The notes under the pieces: model-generated
Database searches by the model: none
Told to the model about the DNA's origin: nothing
Seen by the model: the letters and a program-made list of their open reading frames with translations, nothing else
Part shown: one piece after another, positions 34,300 through 41,228 of the stretch
Layout of the letters: every line of letters begins with the position of its first letter
Numbering within the stretch: position 1 is the first letter of the stretch
Made by a program: the position numbers and the translations under genes
Assembly (NCBI GenBank): GCA_017619715.1
Contig: JAFZRS010000015.1
Span: 1-51,353, forward strand
Direction: 5' to 3'
DNA from: Oscillospiraceae bacterium
GTDB lineage: Bacteria > Bacillota > Clostridia > Oscillospirales > Oscillospiraceae
DNA: 51,353 bases

Positions 34300-35511
34300 T
34301 CAGTCGTCCCAACCTACGTTTTTTTCGCCCGTGACGCCGAAGGAAATGGCGTTTGCGCCGTATTTTCGGCGGATCTCCTCCATGGCGTCCTCAATTTTCT
34401 CCTGCCGGAGGTCCTGTTTTTGCTGTGCGCCGCCCAGCAGATCCATCTGTTCATACGCATCGGCGCTGTCGGTGATATACAACGCGGTGACCGTCAGCAT
34501 GCGGATCGGTTCGGGCGCCTTCCACGCCTGCTCCGTCAACTCCACCGCCGCGTGATAGACGTCCTTCATCAAATGCGTGGGCGCGGCAAGACGCTTCTGG
34601 CGGCTGATCGTCTTAAAGTTGGCGGTACGGATCGTCACCGCTACGCCGCCGCAGTAGAGACCCTGCCGCCGCATGCGATCCACCACGCTGTCGGCGAGCA
34701 GGGACAATCCGGTACGTACCTCGTCCCAACGGGTGAGGTTTTGGGGAAACGTAGTGCCGTTGCCCACGGACTTCACCTGCTCACGCTGATGCTGGGGCCG
34801 CACCGGGCTGTGATCCAAGCCGTTGGCGTAGTCGTGGAGCTGCGAGCCCATCTTGCCCATCAGCGTCCGGAGCATCTCCCGCCGGCAGGCGGCAAGCTGA
34901 CCGATCGTCTCCACGCCGTACTGCCGCAGAACCTTTTGAGCGGACTTTCCCACGAATAAGAGATCCCCCACCGGCAGCGGCCACACGATCTCCTGCCAGT
35001 TCTCCCGGGAGATCACGGTGGTGGCGTCCGGCTTTTTATAGTCGCTGCCCAGCTTGGCAAACACCTTGTTGAAGCTGACGCCCACGCTGATGGTCAGTCC
35101 CAGCTCCTGCCGGATTCGCTGCCGCAGACCGTCGGCAATGGCACGGGGATCGCCGCCGAACAGGTGCATGCTGCCGGTGATGTCCAGCCAGCTCTCATCA
35201 ATGCCAAACGGCTCCACCAAGTCGGTATACTGCCCGTAGATCTCGTTGACCAGCCGGGAATACTGCCCGTACAGCCCGTGATGAGGCGGCAGCAGTACCA
35301 GAGAGGGACACTTCTTTTTCGCCTGCCAGATCGTCTCCGCCGTCTGTACGCCGGCGCGTTTGGCGTGCTCGTTTTTCGCCAGAATGATACCGTGCCGCGC
35401 GGCGGGATCGCCGGATACCGCCACAGGCAGATCCTGCAGCTCCGGGTGGCTCAACAGCTCCACCGACGCAAAAAAGCTGTTCAGATCACAGTGCAGAATC
35501 ACCCGTTCCAC
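34300..35511 (-). CDS. dinB: DNA polymerase IV (Y-family, DinB)
   Basis: Translesion polymerase. The 403-residue protein has the N-terminal catalytic motif LHCDLNSFFASVE, the second acidic motif FGIDESWLDITGS, the helix-hairpin-helix region LLFVGKSAQKVLRQYGVETIGQLA and the little-finger domain. It lacks an obvious C-terminal beta-clamp peptide of QLxLF type, though QKQDLRQEKIEDAM may be a degenerate one. Starts MERVILH. Upstream there is a promoter with an inverted repeat and GAAC direct repeats, but no LexA palindrome. Confidence 0.95.
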   Translation of the reverse strand: MERVILHCDLNSFFASVELLSHPELQDLPVAVSGDPAARHGIILAKNEHAKRAGVQTAETIWQAKKKCPSLVLLPPHHGLYGQYSRLVNEIYGQYTDLVEPFGIDESWLDITGSMHLFGGDPRAIADGLRQRIRQELGLTISVGVSFNKVFAKLGSDYKKPDATTVISRENWQEIVWPLPVGDLLFVGKSAQKVLRQYGVETIGQLAACRREMLRTLMGKMGSQLHDYANGLDHSPVRPQHQREQVKSVGNGTTFPQNLTRWDEVRTGLSLLADSVVDRMRRQGLYCGGVAVTIRTANFKTISRQKRLAAPTHLMKDVYHAAVELTEQAWKAPEPIRMLTVTALYITDSADAYEQMDLLGGAQQKQDLRQEKIEDAMEEIRRKYGANAISFGVTGEKNVGWDD

Positions 35512-35531
35512 GGCTGTTACCTCTCTCGTTC

Positions 35532-35555
35532 ATTTGTTCTATTTGTTCTATTATA
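35532..35555 (-). repeat. Direct repeats upstream of dinB
   Basis: On the minus strand TATAATAGAACAAAT followed by AGAACAAATGAAC: two copies of AGAACAAAT in tandem and a third GAAC, all in one orientation. This is not the inverted GAAC-N4-GTTC of a Firmicutes LexA box. Confidence 0.6.
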
Positions 35556-35610
35556 CCATGTCTCGCGGTTCCGCGCAGCGGGAGCGAGACGGTATATATT
35601 GAATCAAATG

Positions 35611-35637
35611 TATAATAGCTGCCTTGCAGCTATTATA
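35611..35637. repeat. 12-bp perfect inverted repeat at the dinB promoter
   Basis: TATAATAGCTGC and its complement around a three-base loop. The right arm contains the minus-strand -10 box of the predicted dinB promoter. Confidence 0.75.
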
Positions 35638-35660
35638 TCACAAAAGTATTGCGTCGTAAA
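35632..35660 (-). promoter_or_regulatory. dinB: Possible dinB promoter
   Basis: On the minus strand TTTACG (35660-35655), 17-bp spacer, TATAAT (35637-35632). Its -10 lies in an inverted repeat that could be an operator. Otherwise 35512-35784 holds only the repeats and the padR promoter. Confidence 0.5.
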
Positions 35661-35734
35661 CGCCGCGGCACGAAAAGTTCCAGCCAACAGGGGAGGCGCG
35701 CCTGCCAATCTTTTGTCCCACTTCCAAAAAACCG

Positions 35735-35763
35735 TTGACACGTTTGATACTTCGTGATATGAT
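35735..35763 (+). promoter_or_regulatory. Promoter of the padR operon with possible operator
   Basis: TTGACA (35735-35740), 17-bp spacer, TATGAT (35758-35763). The -10 region is flanked by ATAC and GTAT (35747-35767), an inverted repeat that could bind the PadR protein. Confidence 0.75.
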
Positions 35764-35784
35764 GTATTACGCGAGGGGAGGTAT

Positions 35785-36105
35785 ATGATGGATATGCAGT
35801 TAAAGCGCGGTCTGTTGGACGTATGTGTCCTGGCCGCCATCAAGAGCAAGGATTCATACGGCTATCAGATCATCAAAGACGTGAAGCCGTATATACAGCT
35901 GTCCGAATCGACACTGTATACCATTTTGAAACGGCTGGAGACGTCGGATATGCTGACGGTACGAAGCGCCGAGCACGGCGGCAGACTGCGAAAATACTAT
36001 CACATTACGGAGCTTGGCTCAAAGCGGCTGGAGGATTTTAAGACCGAGTGGCAGGAGATCGTGGCGCTTTATCAGTTTGTAACCGGGGAGGAGGATAAAA
36101 AATGA
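35785..36105 (+). CDS. PadR-family transcriptional regulator
   Basis: A 106-residue winged-helix repressor: QLKRGLLDVCVLAAIKSKDSYGYQIIKDV, LSESTLYTILKRLETSDMLTV and the wing RKYYHITELGSKRLEDF. This is the short PadR type with one C-terminal helix. GGGAGGT precedes the ATG. It overlaps the DUF1700 gene by four bases, heading the widespread PadR-DUF1700-DUF4097 operon, which it probably autoregulates in response to an unknown envelope or drug signal. Confidence 0.94.
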   Translation: MMDMQLKRGLLDVCVLAAIKSKDSYGYQIIKDVKPYIQLSESTLYTILKRLETSDMLTVRSAEHGGRLRKYYHITELGSKRLEDFKTEWQEIVALYQFVTGEEDKK

Positions 36106-36704
36106 ACAAAGAAGTATTTCTCGCCCAACTGGAGGAAAGACTGTCCGGCCTGCCGGCAGACGATGTTGCGGAGCGTTTGGCGTTTTATGCCGAGATGATT
36201 GACGACCGGGTGGAGGAAGGGCTTTCCGAGGAGGACGCGGTAGCGCAGATTGGTCCGGTGAGCCGGATTGTGGAGCAGACAGTCGCGGAAATACCCATGG
36301 CAAAACTCGTTCGGGAGAGAGTGAAACCAAACCGCCGATTGCAGGCGTGGGAAGTCATCCTTTTGATACTGGGCTGTCCCATCTGGCTTTCGTTGCTGCT
36401 CGCCGGGTTTGCCGTACTTTTCTCCGCTTATATTGTCATATGGGCGGTGCTCATTTCACTGTGGGCGGCGGACACGGCGTGTGGGGTAGCGTCTGCCGGC
36501 GCACTGGCGGCAGGGATCGCGTGCGTTTGTCAGGGTGACGGCTTGCAAGGGCTGGCGATCATCGGCGCAAGTATTATGCTGGCAGGATTCTCCATTCTCC
36601 TGTTTTTCGCTTGCCGGGCAGCAACCGCAGCGGCTTTACATATGACAAGAGCAATCGCGCCGGGTATCAAATCCAGGTTTATCAGAAAGGAGAACGTCAG
36701 ATGA
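36102..36704 (+). CDS. DUF1700 (HAAS-domain) membrane protein
   Basis: A 200-residue protein with an N-terminal helical HAAS-type domain (FLAQLEERLSGLPADDVAER and EEGLSEEDAVAQIGPVSRIV) and four hydrophobic segments between about 85 and 185. DUF1700 proteins accompany PadR regulators in Firmicutes; they are thought to be membrane partners in a signalling or stress unit with DUF4097 proteins. Coupled to both neighbours by four-base overlaps. Confidence 0.9.
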   Translation: MNKEVFLAQLEERLSGLPADDVAERLAFYAEMIDDRVEEGLSEEDAVAQIGPVSRIVEQTVAEIPMAKLVRERVKPNRRLQAWEVILLILGCPIWLSLLLAGFAVLFSAYIVIWAVLISLWAADTACGVASAGALAAGIACVCQGDGLQGLAIIGASIMLAGFSILLFFACRAATAAALHMTRAIAPGIKSRFIRKENVR

Positions 36705-37612
36705 AAAAGGCGGAAAAGGTTTGGCTGATCACAGCGGGTTTTCTTATTCTGATCGGGTTTCTTGTCTTTTTCGGCGTCATGGCGTCGTATCATTGGGATA
36801 TTACGGCGCTGGACAACACGGAATATGAGACAAACACGGTAACAATACAGGAGGATTTCCAAAACATTTCCGTCTGTTCCGATACGGAGACCATTAATTT
36901 CTTTCCCTCGGACGATGGAAGCTGCCGGGTGGTTTTTTATGAAAAAAAGCAAGTGCAGCCCACGGCTTGCGTGCAGGACGGGACGCTTTCTATCGGTACG
37001 GTCGATACGCGGGAATGGTACGATTTCTTGATCCATTTCACCCTGTCCCTGCGGTCCCCCGGAATAGCGGTATACCTTCCGGCAACCGAGTACGCCTCTC
37101 TTGCGATAAAAGAAAGCACGGGAGATATTTCCATACCAAAGGATTTCACCTTTGAGACGATGGATATTTCCGCCGGCACAGGCGATGTATACTGCGGTGC
37201 TTCCGAGTCGGGTGAGATGCGTATATCCACGAGCACGGGCGATATCCGGCTTGCAAATGTGTCCGCCGGGGAACTGCACCTCTCCGTTTCCACCGGAAAG
37301 ACGGCGCTGACGGACGTCTCCTGCCGAAATATTCACTCCACCGGCGGTACGGGCGATATTGCCATGGAAAACGTGGTTGCCGAGGAGATGATCTCCATCA
37401 AGCGAAGCACCGGCGATGTGCGTTTTGAACGGTGTGACGCCGCGTCACTGGAAATCGAAACCGATACCGGCGACGTGACGGGTTCCTTTAGCTCTGAAAA
37501 GGTTTTTATCGCACGGAGCGATACGGGGACTATCTCGGTGCCGAAAACCGTAAGCGGCGGCAAGTGCAGTATCACCACGGACACGGGTGATATCATCATC
37601 ACCCTTTCGTGA
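36701..37612 (+). CDS. DUF4097-family beta-helix membrane-anchored protein
   Basis: A 303-residue protein with one N-terminal membrane anchor (about 8-28, LITAGFLILIGFLVFFG) and an extracytoplasmic beta-repeat region from about residue 140 in which S-T-G-D-I/V recurs about every 20 residues (ESTGDISIPK, SAGTGDVYCG, STSTGDIRLA, RSTGDVRFE, DTGDVTGS, DTGDIIITLS). This is the DUF4097 right-handed repeat. The ATG at 36701 has AAAGGAGA. Third gene of the PadR operon. Confidence 0.92.
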   Translation: MKKAEKVWLITAGFLILIGFLVFFGVMASYHWDITALDNTEYETNTVTIQEDFQNISVCSDTETINFFPSDDGSCRVVFYEKKQVQPTACVQDGTLSIGTVDTREWYDFLIHFTLSLRSPGIAVYLPATEYASLAIKESTGDISIPKDFTFETMDISAGTGDVYCGASESGEMRISTSTGDIRLANVSAGELHLSVSTGKTALTDVSCRNIHSTGGTGDIAMENVVAEEMISIKRSTGDVRFERCDAASLEIETDTGDVTGSFSSEKVFIARSDTGTISVPKTVSGGKCSITTDTGDIIITLS

Positions 37613-37630
37613 TTATAAAAGCGGCGCTAT

Positions 37631-37671
37631 AATAAACCCGGCGTGACCGCAGAGGTTACGCCGGGTTTATT
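37631..37671. terminator. Bidirectional terminator between the PadR operon and ribU
   Basis: An 18-bp stem with one mismatch (AATAAACCCGGCGT / ACGCCGGGTTTATT core), between convergent genes. Confidence 0.9.
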
Positions 37672-37689
37672 ATCAATTCAGCAATTCCC

Positions 37690-38295
37690 TCACTTATGCA
37701 GCAGAGGGGACAGCGGCTTATAGATCAAAAAGCACAACAGCACCTCGATCAGCCCTTTTGCCAGCGTGAAGGGGACGTTAAAAATCAGCAGGCAGTTCAA
37801 GAGAGGATTGGCGGTGGGTATATGGGCTACGCCGCCCAGAATCGCCTCATACGCGGCAATGATAGCCTCCAGCGGGAAGTGGAGGATCACCACGTAGGCG
37901 GGATAGACAAAGAAATAGTTCAGCGGCAGGCAGACAAGCGCCATGGCGAGTGCGCCCAACAGCGCACCCAACAGCGCGCTGCGCCGATCTTTCCGGCGGT
38001 GGTATACCAATCCCGCCACCAGCGCGAACACGCCGCCCAGCAGGAAATTGCACAGCTCGCCTACCCCGGCGGAAGAGCCGAAGGGCAGGTGCAGCAGGTT
38101 CTTCACCAGTTGGATCACCACGCCCCACACCGGCCCCAGCGCGAAGGTACCCAGCAGAGCCGGCAGGTCGGATACGTCGAACTTGATAAAGCCCGGCATG
38201 ACGGGAACAGAGAACTCCACAAACTGGAGTACCGCCGCCACAGCGGCAAGCATGGCGGCAACGGCGAGATAATGGGTTTTCGGTTTGGTTGACAT
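37690..38295 (-). CDS. ribU: ECF transporter S component for riboflavin (RibU)
   Basis: The 201-residue, six-segment membrane protein captures riboflavin and works with the shared EcfAAT module, which is not in this window. Family motifs are MLAAVAAVLQFVEFSVPVMPGFIKFDVSDLP in the N-terminal part and LGTFALGPVWGVVIQLVKNLLH. The flavin assignment rests mainly on the FMN riboswitch directly upstream on the same strand. RBS GAGGAAG lies before the ATG. Confidence 0.94.
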   Translation of the reverse strand: MSTKPKTHYLAVAAMLAAVAAVLQFVEFSVPVMPGFIKFDVSDLPALLGTFALGPVWGVVIQLVKNLLHLPFGSSAGVGELCNFLLGGVFALVAGLVYHRRKDRRSALLGALLGALAMALVCLPLNYFFVYPAYVVILHFPLEAIIAAYEAILGGVAHIPTANPLLNCLLIFNVPFTLAKGLIEVLLCFLIYKPLSPLLHK

Positions 38296-38323
38296 AAAAA
38301 ATACACTTCCTCTTGTATACAGT

Positions 38324-38357
38324 AAAACACCTTGCAGACCGTTGTCTTACAAGGTGT
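38324..38357 (-). terminator. Riboswitch-controlled terminator of ribU
   Basis: On the minus strand ACACCTTG / CAAGGTGT stem followed by TTTT, between the FMN aptamer and ribU. GTGTAC at the aptamer's 3' side can pair with GTACAC at the stem base, a plausible anti-terminator. Confidence 0.75.
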
Positions 38358-38386
38358 ACTCATCAAAGAAAGTATCAGCCGTACAC

Positions 38387-38498
38387 GCCTTCTCTCATCC
38401 AGACTGTCACTGTCGGTACCGGAATTGCGCCGGTTCGTGCGGCAAAAAGCCGCTCGCGGACTATACCGCCGGTGGGGATTTGCACCCCGCCCCGAAGA
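38387..38498 (-). ncRNA. FMN riboswitch (RFN element)
   Basis: The minus strand reads CTTCGGGGCGGGGTG, CCCCACCGGCGGTATAGTCC, GCGAGC, CCGGTACCGACAGTGACAGT and CTGGATGAGAGAAGG in order, the conserved blocks of the RFN aptamer, including the P1 closing strands. It should bind FMN and favour the downstream terminator, so ribU is expressed when flavin is scarce. Confidence 0.97.
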
Positions 38499-38527
38499 CA
38501 AAATCATGCAGTTGTTTTCTGCCCTGT

Positions 38528-38556
38528 ATCATACACCGTTTCCCCAAAAAAGGCAA
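38528..38556 (-). promoter_or_regulatory. Promoter of the riboswitch-ribU transcript
   Basis: On the minus strand TTGCCT (38556-38551), 17-bp spacer, TATGAT (38533-38528), about 30 bases before the aptamer. Confidence 0.75.
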
Positions 38557-38623
38557 GTCCTTTTTTGCCGCGCCAATGAAACCGCCATGCAAAAAATATT
38601 TATTGAAAAACAATAAATAACTA

Positions 38624-38652
38624 TTGACAAACGATGAAACCGGGACTATACT
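38624..38652 (+). promoter_or_regulatory. Promoter of the DUF2975-XRE pair
   Basis: TTGACA (38624-38629), 17-bp spacer, TATACT (38647-38652), 30 bases before the ATG. Confidence 0.85.
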
Positions 38653-38681
38653 GCGAACAGTAAGGGAAAGGAAGTGTTTCC

Positions 38682-39167
38682 ATGAAAAAGAAAACCATGA
38701 CCAATTTGCTCCACGCGATACTGGTGGTGGCGGTGCTGTTGGGCGCGGTGTTTTTCTTCGGCGTCGTGCCGCTGGCAGGGCGCGAGATACGACAGGCGAA
38801 TCCGGAGTACGCATGGGCGTACCGGCCGTGCCTCATCTGGGCGTGGGCGTTTGCCGCGCCGATTTTCGCGGCGGTGATTCCCTGCTGGCGGATATTTTCC
38901 GGTATCGCCGCGCCGCAGGGGGCGTTTACGCGGCAAAATGCCCGATCACTGCGGCTGATTGCGTGGTTGGCGTTTGCCGACGCGGTAATCTTTCCGGCGG
39001 GCATGTTTACCGTCGCCTTTATGGGCGCCGGACAGCCGGGACTGACGGTGATCGTCACGCCGCTGGTCATTTTCTGTTGCATTGCGGTGGGGATCGTGGC
39101 GCTGGTGCTGGGACATCTGGTCAGTGACGCAGTGGCATTGCGGGAAGAAAACGATCTGACCATTTAA
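38682..39167 (+). CDS. DUF2975 membrane protein
   Basis: A 161-residue protein with four hydrophobic segments (about 10-28, 46-66, 88-108, 120-145) and a polar SGIAAPQGAFTRQNARSLRLIAW loop, the pattern of DUF2975. Its partner gene, a Cro/CI-type regulator, follows 14 bases downstream; this membrane protein plus small regulator pair is common in Firmicutes (YoaS-YozG type). The protein may sequester or sense for the regulator; that is inference. RBS GGGAAAGGAAG. Confidence 0.87.
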   Translation: MKKKTMTNLLHAILVVAVLLGAVFFFGVVPLAGREIRQANPEYAWAYRPCLIWAWAFAAPIFAAVIPCWRIFSGIAAPQGAFTRQNARSLRLIAWLAFADAVIFPAGMFTVAFMGAGQPGLTVIVTPLVIFCCIAVGIVALVLGHLVSDAVALREENDLTI

Positions 39168-39181
39168 GAGGAGGGAGCAGG

Positions 39182-39406
39182 GTGATCGTATTTAATCTGG
39201 ACGTGATGCTGGCGCGCAGGAAAATGAGCCTGACGGAGCTTTCCGAGCGTGTGGGGATCACCATGGCAAACCTGTCCATTCTCAAAACCGGAAAAGCGCG
39301 CGCTGTGCGGGTAGATACACTCAACCGCCTGTGCGCCGCGCTTGCCTGTCAGCCGGGCGACCTGCTGGAATGGAGGGCGGAGACAGAAAAGGCGCCGGAA
39401 GAATAA
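39182..39406 (+). CDS. Small XRE-family regulator (YozG-like)
   Basis: A 74-residue helix-turn-helix protein: NLDVMLARRKMSLTELSERVGITMANLSILKTGKARAVRVDTLNRLCAALACQPGDLLEW is a complete Cro/CI-type domain with almost nothing else. It starts with GTG at 39182, preceded by GAGGAGGGAG. Paired with the DUF2975 gene and probably controlling it. Confidence 0.92.
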   Translation: MIVFNLDVMLARRKMSLTELSERVGITMANLSILKTGKARAVRVDTLNRLCAALACQPGDLLEWRAETEKAPEE

Positions 39407-39422
39407 AAGCAGAGGAATCTGT

Positions 39423-39451
39423 TTTACAATGTGTGTCCCATTTGCTATAAT
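39423..39451 (+). promoter_or_regulatory. Promoter of the hypothetical gene at 39491
   Basis: TTTACA (39423-39428), 17-bp spacer, TATAAT (39446-39451). Confidence 0.75.
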
Positions 39452-39490
39452 AGAAGACAGTATACCGAAAAGAGAAAGGAATGAGCCTTT

Positions 39491-39940
39491 TTGGAAAGGA
39501 AACATCTGATAATCGCGTTGGTGGTCGTTGGGGTGCTGATGGTCTTGTCCCCGCTGGGCATGGACTATCTGTGGAAAAAGGCATTGGATTATACCCCCAC
39601 TTTGGAGGAAAGCTGGGATCTTGTGCTGCCTGAGGACGCCGAAAGCGATACGCTCTACGGCATGGGCGGAAGTGCAACAGGTCCGTGCTACCATATCATC
39701 ACCTGCAAGGATGCGTCGTATTTTGAGACGATGCTGCCGTGGAGCGACATCGACCCGGACACAATGGAGACTGCCAAAGAGTGGCTGGAAGAGCTGAGCC
39801 TGGACGAGGAAGTTTGCCCACAATGGGAGAATTGCCGCTTTTGGGAGCGTGACCGGGACGATGGCAGCCGTCTTTTTCTCTTTTGGGATCGGGACAGGAT
39901 CTTGCTCCACGTACTGGAATATTTAGCGGAAGAGGCGTAA
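39491..39940 (+). CDS. Hypothetical membrane-anchored acidic protein
   Basis: I do not recognise this 149-residue protein. It has a short basic start (MERKH), one membrane segment (about 6-22, LIIALVVVGVLMVLSPLGM), and an acidic extracellular part with many Asp, Glu and Trp. Three Cys occur (PCYHIITCK, and two in VCPQWENC). The start is TTG at 39491: no ATG fits, AAAGGAATGAG lies upstream, and a promoter with TATAAT sits 40 bases before it. Perhaps coexpressed with the SLOG gene 51 bases downstream. Confidence 0.65.
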   Translation: MERKHLIIALVVVGVLMVLSPLGMDYLWKKALDYTPTLEESWDLVLPEDAESDTLYGMGGSATGPCYHIITCKDASYFETMLPWSDIDPDTMETAKEWLEELSLDEEVCPQWENCRFWERDRDDGSRLFLFWDRDRILLHVLEYLAEEA

Positions 39941-39991
39941 TGGGAATTAGCTTTACAGTGCTTGGTATAGAGGGATAAGGAGAAAGACGGA

Positions 39992-40510
39992 ATGCGGGCA
40001 AGGCAAATATCGTGCTGTTTCAGCGGCTACCGTCCGGACAAGCTGCCCTGGGGCGGCAACGAGGACGATCCCCGTTGCCGCGCCCTGCAGGAGCGACTGC
40101 GGCAGGTCATTGATGCGGCGTGCGCCGAGGGCTATCGGCACTTCATCTGCGGCATGGCGGACGGCGTGGATCTATACTGCTGCCGGATCGTGCAGGAGCT
40201 GCGCCGCGTCTATCCCATCACCGTGGAAGCGGCGGTGCCGTGTCCGCAGCAGGCGGATCACTGGCCGTCGGCGCGCCGGACGCAATATAAGATACTGCTG
40301 GCAAACTGCGATCAGGTGACGGTACTGCAGCCAAGCTATGACCGGCGCTGTATGATGCGCCGCAACCGCTATATGGTGGATCACGCCGCCATGCTGATCG
40401 CGGTGTTTGACGGTCAGCCGGGCGGCACCTGCCGCACGGTGGAGTACGCCATGGAACAGGGGTTGGACGTGGCGATCATTCCGCCTGTTATGCAAGAAGG
40501 AGACAAATAA
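39992..40510 (+). CDS. YpsA-like SLOG-family protein (DUF1273)
   Basis: A 172-residue Rossmann-type protein: CCFSGYRPDKLPWGGNEDDP, HFICGMADGVDLYCCRIVQEL, AAVPCPQQADHW, RNRYMVDHAAMLIAVFDGQPGGT and VEYAMEQGLDV follow the SLOG pattern of YpsA, which in Bacillus is linked to division and stress and may bind a nucleotide-derived ligand. RBS AAGGAGA precedes the ATG. Ends at a bidirectional terminator. Confidence 0.88.
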   Translation: MRARQISCCFSGYRPDKLPWGGNEDDPRCRALQERLRQVIDAACAEGYRHFICGMADGVDLYCCRIVQELRRVYPITVEAAVPCPQQADHWPSARRTQYKILLANCDQVTVLQPSYDRRCMMRRNRYMVDHAAMLIAVFDGQPGGTCRTVEYAMEQGLDVAIIPPVMQEGDK

Positions 40511-40512
40511 CA

Positions 40513-40551
40513 AAAACGATCGCCGGGACTGTTGTCCCGGCGATCGTTTTG
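40513..40551. terminator. Bidirectional terminator between SLOG and copper-chaperone genes
   Basis: Perfect 16-bp stem AAAACGATCGCCGGGA and complement, six-base loop, between convergent genes. Confidence 0.92.
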
Positions 40552-40554
40552 TCG

Positions 40555-40755
40555 TCAGTCAATCGCCGTCACGGTGTAACCGGCGTCCTCCACGGCGCGG
40601 CGCAGCGCCGCGTCCGAAGCATCGCCCGTTACGGTGGCTGTCTTACTCTCCAAATCTACTCGAACCTCTACACCGGGTAGCGCACCTAATGCTTTTTCCA
40701 CCCGGTCGGCACAGTGACTGCACATCATTCCCTCAATCCGAATCCTCTTTGTCAT
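40555..40755 (-). CDS. Heavy-metal-associated domain protein (CopZ-like)
   Basis: A 66-residue stand-alone HMA domain: MTKRIRIEGMMCSHCADRVEKALGALPGVEV with the metal-binding MxCxxC (MMCSHC), then LESKTATVTGDASDAALRRAVEDAGYTVTAID. It resembles CopZ, which carries Cu(I) to a P-type ATPase, but no ATPase or CsoR gene is next to it. The ATG at 40755 has AGGAGG upstream. Confidence 0.92.
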   Translation of the reverse strand: MTKRIRIEGMMCSHCADRVEKALGALPGVEVRVDLESKTATVTGDASDAALRRAVEDAGYTVTAID

Positions 40756-40868
40756 GCCCTGTATCCTCCTATAAAACAATATACAAAACTATTTACACAG
40801 TATAGTGATCTAAATACAACGCTTGGCAAAGATAAGGTATCGCAAACGGGGGCAGATGTCAAGGGTGA

Positions 40869-41225
40869 TCAGCGTTTGTAGCCGGGCCGTGCGAGGAGCG
40901 CGGCAAGCAATCCGAACACCACCGCCGCGGCAATGCCGCCTGCCGTGGCGGTCAGTCCGCCGGTAAAAATGCCCAGCGCACCCTGCTCCGCCACCGCCTT
41001 GGCAACGCCCTTGGCAAGTGCGTAGCCAAAGCCGAGTAAGGGTACGGTGGCGCCTGCGCCGCCCCAATCGACCACATGTTGATATAATCCCACAGCTTGC
41101 AGTATCACGCCTGCCACCACGTACCCCGTCAGGATACGGGCGGGGGTGAGCTGTGTCCGGTCGATAAAGATCTGACCGACGGCACACAGCAGTCCGCCGC
41201 AGAGAAAAGCGTTGAGGTATTCCAT
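40869..41225 (-). CDS. spoVAE: Stage V sporulation protein AE
   Basis: A 118-residue inner-membrane protein with about four hydrophobic segments, MEYLNAFLCGGLLCAVGQIF and DRTQLTPARILTGYVVAGVIL being typical of SpoVAE. SpoVA proteins form the channel that loads and releases Ca-dipicolinate in spores. The RBS AAGGAGG lies within the last codons of spoVAD, three bases of gap separating the genes. No terminator is evident after it. Nothing notable is seen between it and the copper-chaperone gene. Confidence 0.94.
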   Translation of the reverse strand: MEYLNAFLCGGLLCAVGQIFIDRTQLTPARILTGYVVAGVILQAVGLYQHVVDWGGAGATVPLLGFGYALAKGVAKAVAEQGALGIFTGGLTATAGGIAAAVVFGLLAALLARPGYKR

Positions 41226-41228
41226 CGT

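Noticed and set aside
35532..35560. LexA box upstream of dinB
   Set aside because: The GAAC elements are direct, not inverted; no GTTC at the right distance.
40756..40868. CopY or CsoR operator before the HMA-domain gene
   Set aside because: TTACACAGTA is close to TACANNTGTA but lacks key bases, and no copper regulator or ATPase is nearby.
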